Shown in pieces: positions 34,389 through 41,822 of a stretch of DNA of 64,000 nt (its first letter is position 1; each line of letters starts with the position of its first letter). The position numbers were made by a program, and so were the translations under genes. Source of the stretch: Sporobacter sp963675425 (GTDB lineage: Bacteria; Bacillota; Clostridia; Oscillospirales; Oscillospiraceae); contig OY776214.1 of assembly GCA_963675425.1 (NCBI GenBank), forward strand, positions 3,472,001 to 3,536,000. The letters run 5' to 3'. The notes under the pieces were generated by a model that was given only the letters and a program-made list of their open reading frames with translations, made no database searches and was not told where the DNA came from.

Positions 34389-35600
34389 TTATTTCACGCC
34401 CTTAATTGTGAATACGCCCAACAGGCCTACCAGGGTAATGATTCCGAATATACTGAAGGTCATTTTATAATCAACGGCCGCAACAAGCACACCGAACAGG
34501 GCCGTTGCAATCAATCCGCCAAGGCCGATGAAGGTGTTTACCGTTGAAATACCCACACTTGTTTTTTCCGGTTCAAACTGCTCGCCTGCTACCGTGTAGA
34601 TAAGCCCCATGCAAACGGCTGGGAGCCCCTGTGCCCAGATAACCAAATTAAGGCCGAAGCCGCTGGGCAGCAGTATAATCAGAAAACGGGATACAGCCAT
34701 CCATATAAGCGCCGCGAAGTAAATCCATTTTCTGGTGTGCAGGGCGTCGGACAGCCATCCCCCGACAGCGGTGGAAACAGCGCCTACAATGGCCGCCACA
34801 CTGACGATCCCCGATGCGGTTACCTGGTCGTAGCCTCTGTCCATCACCAAATAAGTAGGGGTAAAGCTGAGGACAGCCATTGCGCTCATCATAAATGCCA
34901 AGCCGCCGATAGACAGCTGAAGCACCTTAGGGTCCTTCAAGGTGGCCAACACACTTATCTTTAAAGGTTTTGCCTGATCGCCTTCAGCCGGCTCCGCTAT
35001 CATGGGCGGAGCAACATCGTCTGTGATGAAAACCATCCAGATAACACCGATCACAACAGTGTAAATGATGGTTAACCACCAGGCCGGCTCGACATTATCC
35101 ACCGAGGTGATCCGAGGAATCAGATTATACATGATCAGCTGGGCGATGGTGCCGGCGGTAATGTACAGGCCGTTTGCCCGGCCGCGGAGTTCAGGAACAA
35201 ACACACAGGCGATGATATAGGGACACAGTACGCTGAAAGCGCAGATACCGCCGCCGACGATGAACTGTGAGACAAACATAACGTAGTAATTGCTGATCCC
35301 TGCAACACCGACAAGAGAACCTGCGATAATGAGGATAAATGAAAGCAAGCCGGTTTTTCTTGGGCCGATCTTGCCCATGAGTATGCCGAAAGGCACTGAT
35401 AATACCACGCCGAGGATCCCCACGGCGGAAATCAGATATCCGGCTTGGGCCTCGTCGATTGACATGCCCTGCATAATATAGGTCAGGATGGGTTGCATAC
35501 GGTACTGACAAAATCCAGCTGTTAAAAAGGCAACGATGATGATCAAAAGGTAAACATAAGGGGAATGCTTTCTTTTGCTCTTTAGGGATGCACTTTCCAT
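34389..35600 (-). CDS. MFS transporter
   Basis: A 403-residue major facilitator with 12 predicted helices in two halves. The cytoplasmic loop 2-3 motif is visible as GILMGKIGPRKTG (D replaced by K in the G-x-x-x-D-R-x-G-R-R motif), and QYRMQPILTYIMQGM follows the first helix, as in CynX/NimT or oxalate:formate-like carriers. The substrate is unknown. It is the first gene of an operon with the second URO-D-like protein, which suggests uptake of that enzyme's substrate. GGAG lies about 9 bases upstream. Confidence 0.85.
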   Translation of the reverse strand: MESASLKSKRKHSPYVYLLIIIVAFLTAGFCQYRMQPILTYIMQGMSIDEAQAGYLISAVGILGVVLSVPFGILMGKIGPRKTGLLSFILIIAGSLVGVAGISNYYVMFVSQFIVGGGICAFSVLCPYIIACVFVPELRGRANGLYITAGTIAQLIMYNLIPRITSVDNVEPAWWLTIIYTVVIGVIWMVFITDDVAPPMIAEPAEGDQAKPLKISVLATLKDPKVLQLSIGGLAFMMSAMAVLSFTPTYLVMDRGYDQVTASGIVSVAAIVGAVSTAVGGWLSDALHTRKWIYFAALIWMAVSRFLIILLPSGFGLNLVIWAQGLPAVCMGLIYTVAGEQFEPEKTSVGISTVNTFIGLGGLIATALFGVLVAAVDYKMTFSIFGIITLVGLLGVFTIKGVK

Positions 35601-35910
35601 ACAATTTACTCCTTTCGGGCATTAATGATGTTTTTACGCGTCTCGTTTTATCTATGTAATAACTTAAAATATTCGGCATGAACTCAATGAATTCGGTGCA
35701 TGTTCACACTTGTACATACCTCGAGTACTAATGCGGCTAATTTCATTCATAGCGCTTATTGGTATTTTTATGATATGTGATTATTAACAAATTTTCAAAA
35801 CGACAGCAGGTTGTATCTTCTGCTCATGCCACGGACCCACGGACGCTGGTTAAGCGGTATGTGGAACGCTATACCATGGGATATCAGACAAATTCAAACG
35901 ACGGCATTAA
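35601..35910. other. Intergenic region without a supported gene
   Basis: The 434 bases between the MFS and AEC genes hold the promoter region of the MFS operon and the AEC terminator. TGAAC and GTTCA arms with a 19-base spacer near 35680-35710 are a weak operator candidate. No RNA or protein gene is supported. Confidence 0.5.
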
Positions 35911-35943
35911 AAAAGCCCGAAGCGTCGTGTACGCTCCGGGCTT
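35911..35943 (-). terminator. Terminator after the AEC transporter gene
   Basis: AAGCCCGAAGCGT pairs with ACGCTCCGGGCTT, with one mismatch, across CGTGT, and the minus strand continues with TTTT. It lies about 90 bases after the AEC stop codon. Confidence 0.8.
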
Positions 35944-36034
35944 CAGCTTAAAATAAGAATACCGAATATTTCGTATTAGTTGTATAGGCTATTTATGTTT
36001 CCGTAAAATGAATCGCCGGCAGGCTGGTGGTTTG

Positions 36035-36949
36035 CTATATCACGCCCGACGTCAGTACCCAGGCAACCGCCGGCAGCGTCACGAGCGAAAAGAGCGTCGA
36101 CACGAAGATGACCTTTGAGGCAAACGCCGCGTCTCGTCCGTACTTCTGCGCCAGCATCGCTGTAATAAGCGCCGCCGGCATCGCCGCAGACAAAACTGAT
36201 ACGCCCCGAACGATCGGATCCGTCCCGATCAGCGTCAAAGCGATGAATATGACGGCTGGAATGACAATAAGGCGAAGTGCCGTATAGTAAAAGGCGGCCT
36301 TTTCAAAGACGGTTTTAAAATTGACTTCGCTCAATATGGAGCCGACGATAAGCATCGCCAGCGGCATTGTGCATTGTCCGAGAATATTAATGGCGCTGGA
36401 CAGAAACACCGGCAGCTTCCAGGGCAAAAACATATACGCAAAGCCGAGGATAACGGCCCAGATGCACGGATGTGTCGCCAGGCGTTTAAACGCCTGTTTG
36501 GAGTCTGACTTTGTGAACAGAGACAGCCCGATTGTCCACATAAAGAGCCGGATGGGTATCAAAACAATCGACCCATATAAAACCCCGGTGGCTCCGAAGA
36601 CCGATTCGATCACCGGCAGGCCCATAAAGCCGGCGTTGTTGCAGATGGTGGCGTACTGCATAACAACGCGCCGCTCCATCGGAAAGCGCCGGTACAAGAT
36701 GGGATTGAGGACAAGGTAGAGCAGCTGCACGCACATCGCAATGATAAAAACGATGAGACATTGCCGCAGCACGTCCATCGATAGACTCTGCTCAAACGAG
36801 TGAAAGATGTTGCACGGCAGGATAACATAAATGATGACATCCGTCATGTCCTGGCGTGTTTTAACGGAAAAGATCCCTTTTTTCGTAATCAGAAATCCGA
36901 CGGCGGCGAGCAGTATGATTTCGAGCTGTATTTGTATGATTGGAATCAC
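36035..36949 (-). CDS. AEC (auxin efflux carrier) family transporter
   Basis: A 304-residue membrane protein with about ten helices in the inverted-repeat AEC layout. N-terminal IIQIQLEIILLAAVGFLITK, the central NNAGFMGLPVIESVFG (a conserved Asn-Asn/Gly-Pro segment) and a C-terminal half with PLAMLIVGSILSE are typical. Family members export or import organic acids such as malate or malonate; the substrate is unknown here. The start is GTG 36949 with a weak upstream site. It is monocistronic. Confidence 0.88.
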   Translation of the reverse strand: MIPIIQIQLEIILLAAVGFLITKKGIFSVKTRQDMTDVIIYVILPCNIFHSFEQSLSMDVLRQCLIVFIIAMCVQLLYLVLNPILYRRFPMERRVVMQYATICNNAGFMGLPVIESVFGATGVLYGSIVLIPIRLFMWTIGLSLFTKSDSKQAFKRLATHPCIWAVILGFAYMFLPWKLPVFLSSAINILGQCTMPLAMLIVGSILSEVNFKTVFEKAAFYYTALRLIVIPAVIFIALTLIGTDPIVRGVSVLSAAMPAALITAMLAQKYGRDAAFASKVIFVSTLFSLVTLPAVAWVLTSGVI

Positions 36950-37045
36950 CGGCCTAAAACAATAATAGGGCCATTATAAAGGAATCTGTTATGGAGCACA
37001 ATGGCGGTTATGATAAAAAGTCGGCATTGAACAGCGGGAATTCTT

Positions 37046-37693
37046 TTAGTTCTGACAGACAGCGCTGTATTGAATGATCGTTTTATCCGCTGCTTTATAG
37101 ATTTTATCCCACTCATGTGCCGAGGAATTGTCATATACGCCGCACGTTTTAAATCCGCCTGATTTTGCGCCGGCAATCCCGGCCAGTATATCCTCAAACA
37201 CCATGCAGTCGCATGGCTCCATTTCCAGCCGATTAGCGGCGAGCCAGTAAATATCGGGAAAGCCCTTCCCCCGAGACACCTCCTTGAGGGACGCAAAGGC
37301 GTCAAACAAATGAATGACGCCGTTGTTTTCAAGCGCCGGAATATACTGCTCGGGATCAAGCGCGGTGGCGACGGCCAGCTTAACGCCGTCCTGCTTCAAC
37401 GCCAACAGATAGGCTTCCGCATGCGGCTTCAGAGTTATTTCACGCTCATAAGCCCGGCGGCACATCATGCCCCATTCTTCCACAAGCGCCTCCGGCGTCT
37501 CCGCCAGCCCGAAACGCTCGATCGTATAGGCCGCCGCGTCCCGGAAACCTAGGGGCGTTATGGCCTGTATATAGTCGGGCGTAGCTTCAAAGCCGCGCTT
37601 TTTTAAAAATTCATTATCAATCTGCTCCCATATGCCCATGGAATCCAGAAGCGTTCCGTCCAGATCAAAAATCGCCGCTTTAAAATCAGGCAT
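37046..37693 (-). CDS. HAD-family phosphatase/phosphoglucomutase-like, last gene of the thi operon
   Basis: A 215-residue HAD hydrolase of the beta-phosphoglucomutase-like subfamily: AIFDLDGTLLDSMGIWEQID (nucleophile and acid Asp), the VATALDPEQ motif II Thr, the FPDIYWLAANRL region for motif III, and FEDILAGIAGAKSGG for motif IV. The start codon overlaps the end of thiE by 8 bases, so it is translationally coupled to thiamin phosphate synthase. It is therefore a good candidate for a phosphatase acting on thiamin phosphate or a pathway intermediate, but this is contextual inference. A general sugar phosphatase is the alternative. GAGGAGAG precedes ATG 37693. Confidence 0.85.
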   Translation of the reverse strand: MPDFKAAIFDLDGTLLDSMGIWEQIDNEFLKKRGFEATPDYIQAITPLGFRDAAAYTIERFGLAETPEALVEEWGMMCRRAYEREITLKPHAEAYLLALKQDGVKLAVATALDPEQYIPALENNGVIHLFDAFASLKEVSRGKGFPDIYWLAANRLEMEPCDCMVFEDILAGIAGAKSGGFKTCGVYDNSSAHEWDKIYKAADKTIIQYSAVCQN

Positions 37694-38321
37694 ATTGCTC
37701 TCCTCTAAATAATTGTTTAAGCTTTCGGGCCGCCCCAGCAATGTCGGGTTGGGCGATCACCGCGGATACGACGGCCAGACCGTCGATCCCGGCCCCCGCA
37801 AAATCGGGAACCGTTTTTACGTTGATACCGCCGATGACGACGATCGGGACGGCTACGGCGCGGCGGATTTTTTGCAGCTCCGCCATGGTGACAAGAGCGG
37901 CATCCGTTTTCGTCCCAGTCGGGTACATAGCGCCGACGCCAAGGTAATCGGCCCCATCTGCTACGGCCAGCACAGCCTCCGCCGTGCTGGATGCCGACAC
38001 GCCCATAATTTTATCACCGATGAGCCGGCGCACAACACGGGCCGGCAAATCGCTTTGTCCAATATGGACGCCGTCGGCATTAACCGCCAGGGCTATATCC
38101 ACCCGGTCGTTTATAATTAGCGGTACTTTACAGGCCTCCGTGATGGCCTTGACGCGCAGGGCAGTCTCATAAAATTCCATCGATGAGAGCGCCTTCTCCC
38201 GCAGCTGTATCATCGTGCAGCCGCCGGCAACGGCCTGCTTTACAGCTTCCTCCAACGTCGGTGTGCTCATAAGCGCCCGGTCCGTCACGAGATAAAGCGT
38301 ATAATCCAAGTCAGTTCTCAT
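37686..38321 (-). CDS. thiE: Thiamin-phosphate synthase
   Basis: A 211-residue TIM barrel that joins HMP-pyrophosphate and thiazole phosphate to make thiamin phosphate. Signature segments are YLVTDRALM, CTMIQLREKALS, LIINDRVDIALAVNADGVHI (with GQSDLP after it) and IGGIN near the phosphate site. ATG 38321 lies within the end of thiM (11-base overlap), and the stop overlaps the downstream HAD gene, so all three are coupled. Confidence 0.96.
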   Translation of the reverse strand: MRTDLDYTLYLVTDRALMSTPTLEEAVKQAVAGGCTMIQLREKALSSMEFYETALRVKAITEACKVPLIINDRVDIALAVNADGVHIGQSDLPARVVRRLIGDKIMGVSASSTAEAVLAVADGADYLGVGAMYPTGTKTDAALVTMAELQKIRRAVAVPIVVIGGINVKTVPDFAGAGIDGLAVVSAVIAQPDIAGAARKLKQLFRGEQYA

Positions 38322-39129
38322 GGATTTTCGCCCGCTGTCCAAGACTATTTGTATTTAAAAGGCTGACCGTGTCAAGCAGGGCGGTGCGAAAGCTGCTTGT
38401 CCCCTCCTCGCCGGCCTTCTCATAAGCAATTTCACCGGCAATGCCCATAGCTGCCACACCGGCAGCCGCAGCCGTAAAATAATCCGTTGTGGCTCCGGCA
38501 AAAGCCCCGACGAGGGCCGTTGTCATACAGCCCGTCCCTGTGACACTTGAGAGCATTCTATGGCCGTTATGGATTGTTACCGTCCGCTCGCCGTCGGATA
38601 TCACATCTACCGCGCCGGTAACGGCTACGACGCACCCTAAATGCTTTGCCGCGTTCATGGCAACGTTTTTCGGGTCGTTGCCGAGATCAGCTTCGGAAAC
38701 ATCGACGCCCCTCGTCGTGGCTTTCAGACCGGCTACAAACGAAACCTCCGACAGGTTGCCGCGCAGGATGGCCAGCTTGATTTCTCGGAGGATTGTTTGT
38801 GTCGTCTCATTGCGCAGCGTGGACGCACCCGCCCCGACCGGGTCGAATATGACGGGGATATTTTTCTCATTAGCGCGCTTGCCGGCTTTGAGCATGGAGG
38901 CAATTGTCCGTTCATTTAAGGTCCCGATATTAAGAACCAGCGCGGACGATATCGCTGCGATATCAGCCGCCTCTCCAATATCGTCGGCCATAATCGGCGA
39001 GGCGCCAATGGCCAGCGTAATATTGGCACAGTCGTTCACCGTAACGTAGTTGGTGATCTGATGGACCAGCGGCGTCTTTTCACGCACCTGACACAGGAGC
39101 TCTGCCGCCTGCTTTGTTATATCATTCAT
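38311..39129 (-). CDS. thiM: Hydroxyethylthiazole kinase
   Basis: A 272-residue ribokinase-like kinase that phosphorylates hydroxyethylthiazole in salvage. Landmarks are PLVHQITNYVTVNDCANITL, GASPIMADD, NIPVIFDPVGAGAS and the catalytic SSVTGTGCMTTALVGAFAG. No thiazole biosynthesis genes (thiF, S, G, H) are in the window, so this enzyme would supply the thiazole half. It lies between thiC and thiE. Confidence 0.97.
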   Translation of the reverse strand: MNDITKQAAELLCQVREKTPLVHQITNYVTVNDCANITLAIGASPIMADDIGEAADIAAISSALVLNIGTLNERTIASMLKAGKRANEKNIPVIFDPVGAGASTLRNETTQTILREIKLAILRGNLSEVSFVAGLKATTRGVDVSEADLGNDPKNVAMNAAKHLGCVVAVTGAVDVISDGERTVTIHNGHRMLSSVTGTGCMTTALVGAFAGATTDYFTAAAAGVAAMGIAGEIAYEKAGEEGTSSFRTALLDTVSLLNTNSLGQRAKIHEN

Positions 39130-39144
39130 GATTCGTAACCCTTT

Positions 39145-40461
39145 CTAGTGACGATCTTCGGGGCAGATATTCACTTTGCCGCCCTCTAAGATCTGATTTG
39201 TCGTCCGCATGGCGCACATCTTGCCACACATGGAGCAGCTACTCTTGTCGGACGGCGGCGCGCTTTCAAAATAGCGCCGCGCTTTCTCGCCGTCGATGGC
39301 CAGGGTAAACATTTCCTCCCAGGCCAGCCGCCGGCGCGCGTCGCTCATTTTATTATCGATATCCCGGGCATTAGGTACACCCTTGGCGATATCGGCCGCG
39401 TGAGCAGCGATTTTACTGGCGACGATTCCGTCCCGCACGTCGTCCAGATCCGGCAGCCGGAGATGCTCGGCCGGTGTGACATAGCACAGGAAATCCGCGC
39501 CGTGTGACGCCGCAATTGCACCCCCGATGGCAGACGTTATATGGTCGTACCCCGGCGCAATATCGGTCACCAGCGGGCCCAGGACATAAAAGGGCGCGTT
39601 GTGGCACAGGCGCTTTTGAAGGGTCATGTTCGCGGCGATTTCATTCATGGCCATATGGCCCGGCCCCTCCACCAATACCTGTACGTCCTTTTTCCAGGCC
39701 CGCGTCGTAAGATGGCCGATTTCAATGAGCTCGGCAATCTGCGCCGCGTCGCTGCTGTCATGGATGCTGCCGGGGCGCAGCGCGTCCCCCAGGCTGATCG
39801 TTACGTCATCCTCCCGCAGGATATCGAGCAGCTCGTCGTAATATTCAAAAAATGGATTCTCCCGGCCCGTCATATCCATCCAGGCGAACAGGAGCGAGCC
39901 GCCGCGGGAAACAATATTCGTCAATCTTTTATCCCGGCGAAAGCTCTCGACGGCACGCCGGTTGATGCCGGCGTGGATCGTCATGAAATCAACGCCTTCT
40001 TTGGCGTGCGCCTCAACAACCTTCAGAAAATCCTCTGCTGTGATTTCCGACAGCTCCTTTTCAAGATATCCGACGGCGTCGTACATTGGCACGGTTCCGA
40101 TCATCGCCGGCGAGAGCGCGACGAGCTCCCGGCGAAATGTGTTCGTTTTGCCGAAATTGCTCAGGTCCATGATGGCCTCGCAGCCAAACTTCAGCGCGAG
40201 CCGCACCTTTTCAAGCTCTATCTCGTAATCCCGGCAATCGCCCGAGATACCGAGATTGACGTTGATCTTCGTCCGCAGGCCTGTGCCGATTCCCTCCGGC
40301 GAGAGTGACGCATGGTTGATGTTCGCCGGGATGGCAACCTGCCCGCGGGCTACCCATCCCCGCAGCTTTTCCGGATCAAGGTTTTCCTTTTGCGCCACTG
40401 TCTTCATTTCTTCGGTGACAACGCCGCTCTTTGCGGCCTGCATTTGCGTCTTAAATTTCAT
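39145..40461 (-). CDS. thiC: Phosphomethylpyrimidine synthase
   Basis: A 438-residue radical SAM-like enzyme that converts aminoimidazole ribotide to HMP phosphate. This is the short clostridial form. Motifs include NVNLGISGDCRDYEIE, FMTIHAGINR, EGPGHMAMNEI and the C-terminal cluster-binding CSMCGKMCAM. The reading frame extends upstream to 40542, but ATG 40461 (GAGGGG upstream) gives the normal N-terminus and overlaps the thiD end by 11 bases. Confidence 0.97.
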   Translation of the reverse strand: MKFKTQMQAAKSGVVTEEMKTVAQKENLDPEKLRGWVARGQVAIPANINHASLSPEGIGTGLRTKINVNLGISGDCRDYEIELEKVRLALKFGCEAIMDLSNFGKTNTFRRELVALSPAMIGTVPMYDAVGYLEKELSEITAEDFLKVVEAHAKEGVDFMTIHAGINRRAVESFRRDKRLTNIVSRGGSLLFAWMDMTGRENPFFEYYDELLDILREDDVTISLGDALRPGSIHDSSDAAQIAELIEIGHLTTRAWKKDVQVLVEGPGHMAMNEIAANMTLQKRLCHNAPFYVLGPLVTDIAPGYDHITSAIGGAIAASHGADFLCYVTPAEHLRLPDLDDVRDGIVASKIAAHAADIAKGVPNARDIDNKMSDARRRLAWEEMFTLAIDGEKARRYFESAPPSDKSSCSMCGKMCAMRTTNQILEGGKVNICPEDRH

Positions 40462-41260
40462 ACAGCTGCCCCTCGTTATTAAATATTTTGTAAAAATGAT
40501 TTGCCGGTCCGTTCCCCCGCCCAATCGGGAGCGTGTGTGCAATAGCTCCTGTAACGTAAACCTTTGCCGATGCCACGGCGTCCGTCACAGTCATTCCGTT
40601 TGCCAGATTAGCCGCAATGGCCGATGACAGCGTACATCCGGTCCCGTGGGTGTTTTTAGACGGGATACGCTTATTGCGGTAAGAATAAAAGCGCTCGCCG
40701 TCAAATAAAACATCCTCGGCGTCGCCGCTTAAATGTCCGCCCTTGATCAGCACGTTTTCTGCCCCAAGGCGGCGCATAACCTCGGCAGCCTTTTTCATAT
40801 CGCCCACGCCGAGGATTTTCATGCCGGCAAGCGTCTCGGCTTCCGGAATATTCGGCGTAAGAATAAAAGCCAGCGGGATGATCTCGCGTTCAAGCGTGTC
40901 AAGTGCGTCGGCCTGCATCAGCGCGCTGCCGCCTTTGGCTATCATGACGGGGTCGATCACCGGCCTCACAGGGCTGTATTGCCGGAGCTTGCCGGCAACC
41001 GCCCGCATCGCTGCGGCATTGGACAGCATACCGACCTTGACGCCGTCGACCTGGATATCTTCAAAGACCGCATCAAGCTGGTCGGCAATGATCGCAGGCT
41101 CAATGTCCTGAATCGAGATGACTCGGCGCGTGTTTTCCGCCACCACCGACACGATAACACTCATGCCGTATGCGCCGTGGGCGGCGAATGTTTTCAGGTC
41201 TGCCTGGACCCCTGCGCCGCCGCTGCAGTCGGACCCGGCAATAGTCAGCAGATTTTTCAT
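40451..41260 (-). CDS. thiD: Hydroxymethylpyrimidine/phosphomethylpyrimidine kinase
   Basis: A 269-residue ribokinase-fold enzyme that phosphorylates HMP and HMP phosphate. Signatures are LTIAGSDCSGGAGVQADLKT, PVIDPVMIAKGG, ILTPNIPEAE, and NTHGTGCTLSSAIAANLANG for catalysis. It is the first gene behind two tandem TPP riboswitches. I chose ATG 41260; the longer frame would enter the palindromic repeat. The order thiD-C-M-E-HAD indicates de novo pyrimidine synthesis and thiazole salvage. Confidence 0.97.
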   Translation of the reverse strand: MKNLLTIAGSDCSGGAGVQADLKTFAAHGAYGMSVIVSVVAENTRRVISIQDIEPAIIADQLDAVFEDIQVDGVKVGMLSNAAAMRAVAGKLRQYSPVRPVIDPVMIAKGGSALMQADALDTLEREIIPLAFILTPNIPEAETLAGMKILGVGDMKKAAEVMRRLGAENVLIKGGHLSGDAEDVLFDGERFYSYRNKRIPSKNTHGTGCTLSSAIAANLANGMTVTDAVASAKVYVTGAIAHTLPIGRGNGPANHFYKIFNNEGQLYEI

Positions 41261-41307
41261 AATATTCTCCTTAGTTCCATACTCTGCCTTTATACAGCCC
41301 CTCATCC

Positions 41308-41350
41308 GTCAAGGCTTGCGAGCCTTGACACCTTCCCCTCAAGGGGAAGG
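41308..41350. repeat. Palindromic double-hairpin repeat in the thi leader
   Basis: Two adjacent hairpins: GTCAAGGCT/AGCCTTGAC (41308-41329) and CCTTCCCC/GGGGAAGG (41331-41350), preceded by CCCCTCATCC. The motif resembles a palindromic repeat I associate with Oscillospirales genomes. It lies between the second riboswitch terminator and thiD, so it is transcribed as part of the mRNA leader. Confidence 0.65.
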
Positions 41351-41418
41351 CATTAAGGCTGAATTTATGATCTGTAAAAAATTTAATCTGAGGTATTTCT
41401 TCTTTTTGAAAACATAAA

Positions 41419-41442
41419 ATGCCCGGCTGAAAAGCCGGGCAT
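41419..41442 (-). terminator. Terminator of the gene-proximal TPP riboswitch
   Basis: ATGCCCGGCT pairs perfectly with AGCCGGGCAT across a 4-base loop, and the minus strand continues TTTATGTTTT. It is the expression platform for the riboswitch at 41464-41546. Confidence 0.9.
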
Positions 41443-41463
41443 AGACAATTTCCGTTGCCGATG

Positions 41464-41546
41464 CGTGCTTCCCTACCACGGTGTTAACCGTCAGGTTCTA
41501 AGGGTCAGGTTTTACCTTCTCAACTGCCAAGCAGTCCCCCCGCAAA
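41464..41546 (-). promoter_or_regulatory. TPP riboswitch, gene-proximal copy
   Basis: On the minus strand the conserved THI-box elements are in order: GGGGGACTGC, GTTGAGAAGGT (CUGAGA-like), ACCCTTAGAACCTGA and the 3' GTGGTAGGGAAGCA. Binding of thiamin pyrophosphate should favour the following terminator and shut off thiDCME-HAD. Confidence 0.95.
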
Positions 41547-41634
41547 CGCCAGTATTTAATTCATGGACGGTTGAGTCGATTGAGCAGCGCCAGGTCAATA
41601 GCCTTCTCAACCATTCGTCTTTAAAACATAATAA

Positions 41635-41660
41635 AAGCGCCTGCCGGAAGGCAAGCGCTT
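41635..41660 (-). terminator. Terminator of the distal TPP riboswitch
   Basis: An 11-bp stem (AAGCGCTTGCC with GGCAGGCGCTT read on the minus strand, loop TTCC) is followed by TTATTATG. It lies directly after the first riboswitch, so each aptamer has its own terminator. Confidence 0.85.
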
Positions 41661-41679
41661 ACAAACCAATGCTGTAACA

Positions 41680-41760
41680 GTGCTCCCTACCACGGTATTA
41701 GCCGTCAGGTTCTAAGGGTCAGGTTTCAACCTTCTCAACTGCCAAGCAGTCCCCCTGCAA
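41680..41760 (-). promoter_or_regulatory. TPP riboswitch, distal copy
   Basis: A second complete THI-box on the minus strand, nearly identical in its core to the proximal copy: GGGGGACTGC, GTTGAGAAGG, ACCCTTAGAACCTGA, GTGGTAGGGAGCA. It is transcribed first. Confidence 0.95.
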
Positions 41761-41765
41761 AACAT

Positions 41766-41794
41766 ATATTATACTCTTATTCTGCTCAAGTCAA
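41766..41794 (-). promoter_or_regulatory. Promoter of the thi operon
   Basis: TTGACT (41789-41794) with TAATAT (41766-41771) at 17-base spacing, or TATAAT (41768-41773) at 15. It sits a few bases upstream of the distal TPP riboswitch. Confidence 0.75.
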
Positions 41795-41822
41795 CCGTCG
41801 CCGGATATTCTGTCAGGATTTT

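Noticed and set aside
35777..35956. A 59-codon GTG ORF between the MFS and AEC genes
   Set aside because: It runs through the AEC terminator hairpin, has no ribosome binding site and resembles no protein I know.
41464..41760. Near-identical repeats about 215 bp apart that could suggest a CRISPR-like or direct repeat
   Set aside because: They are two TPP riboswitches, identified by the conserved THI-box elements and following terminators.
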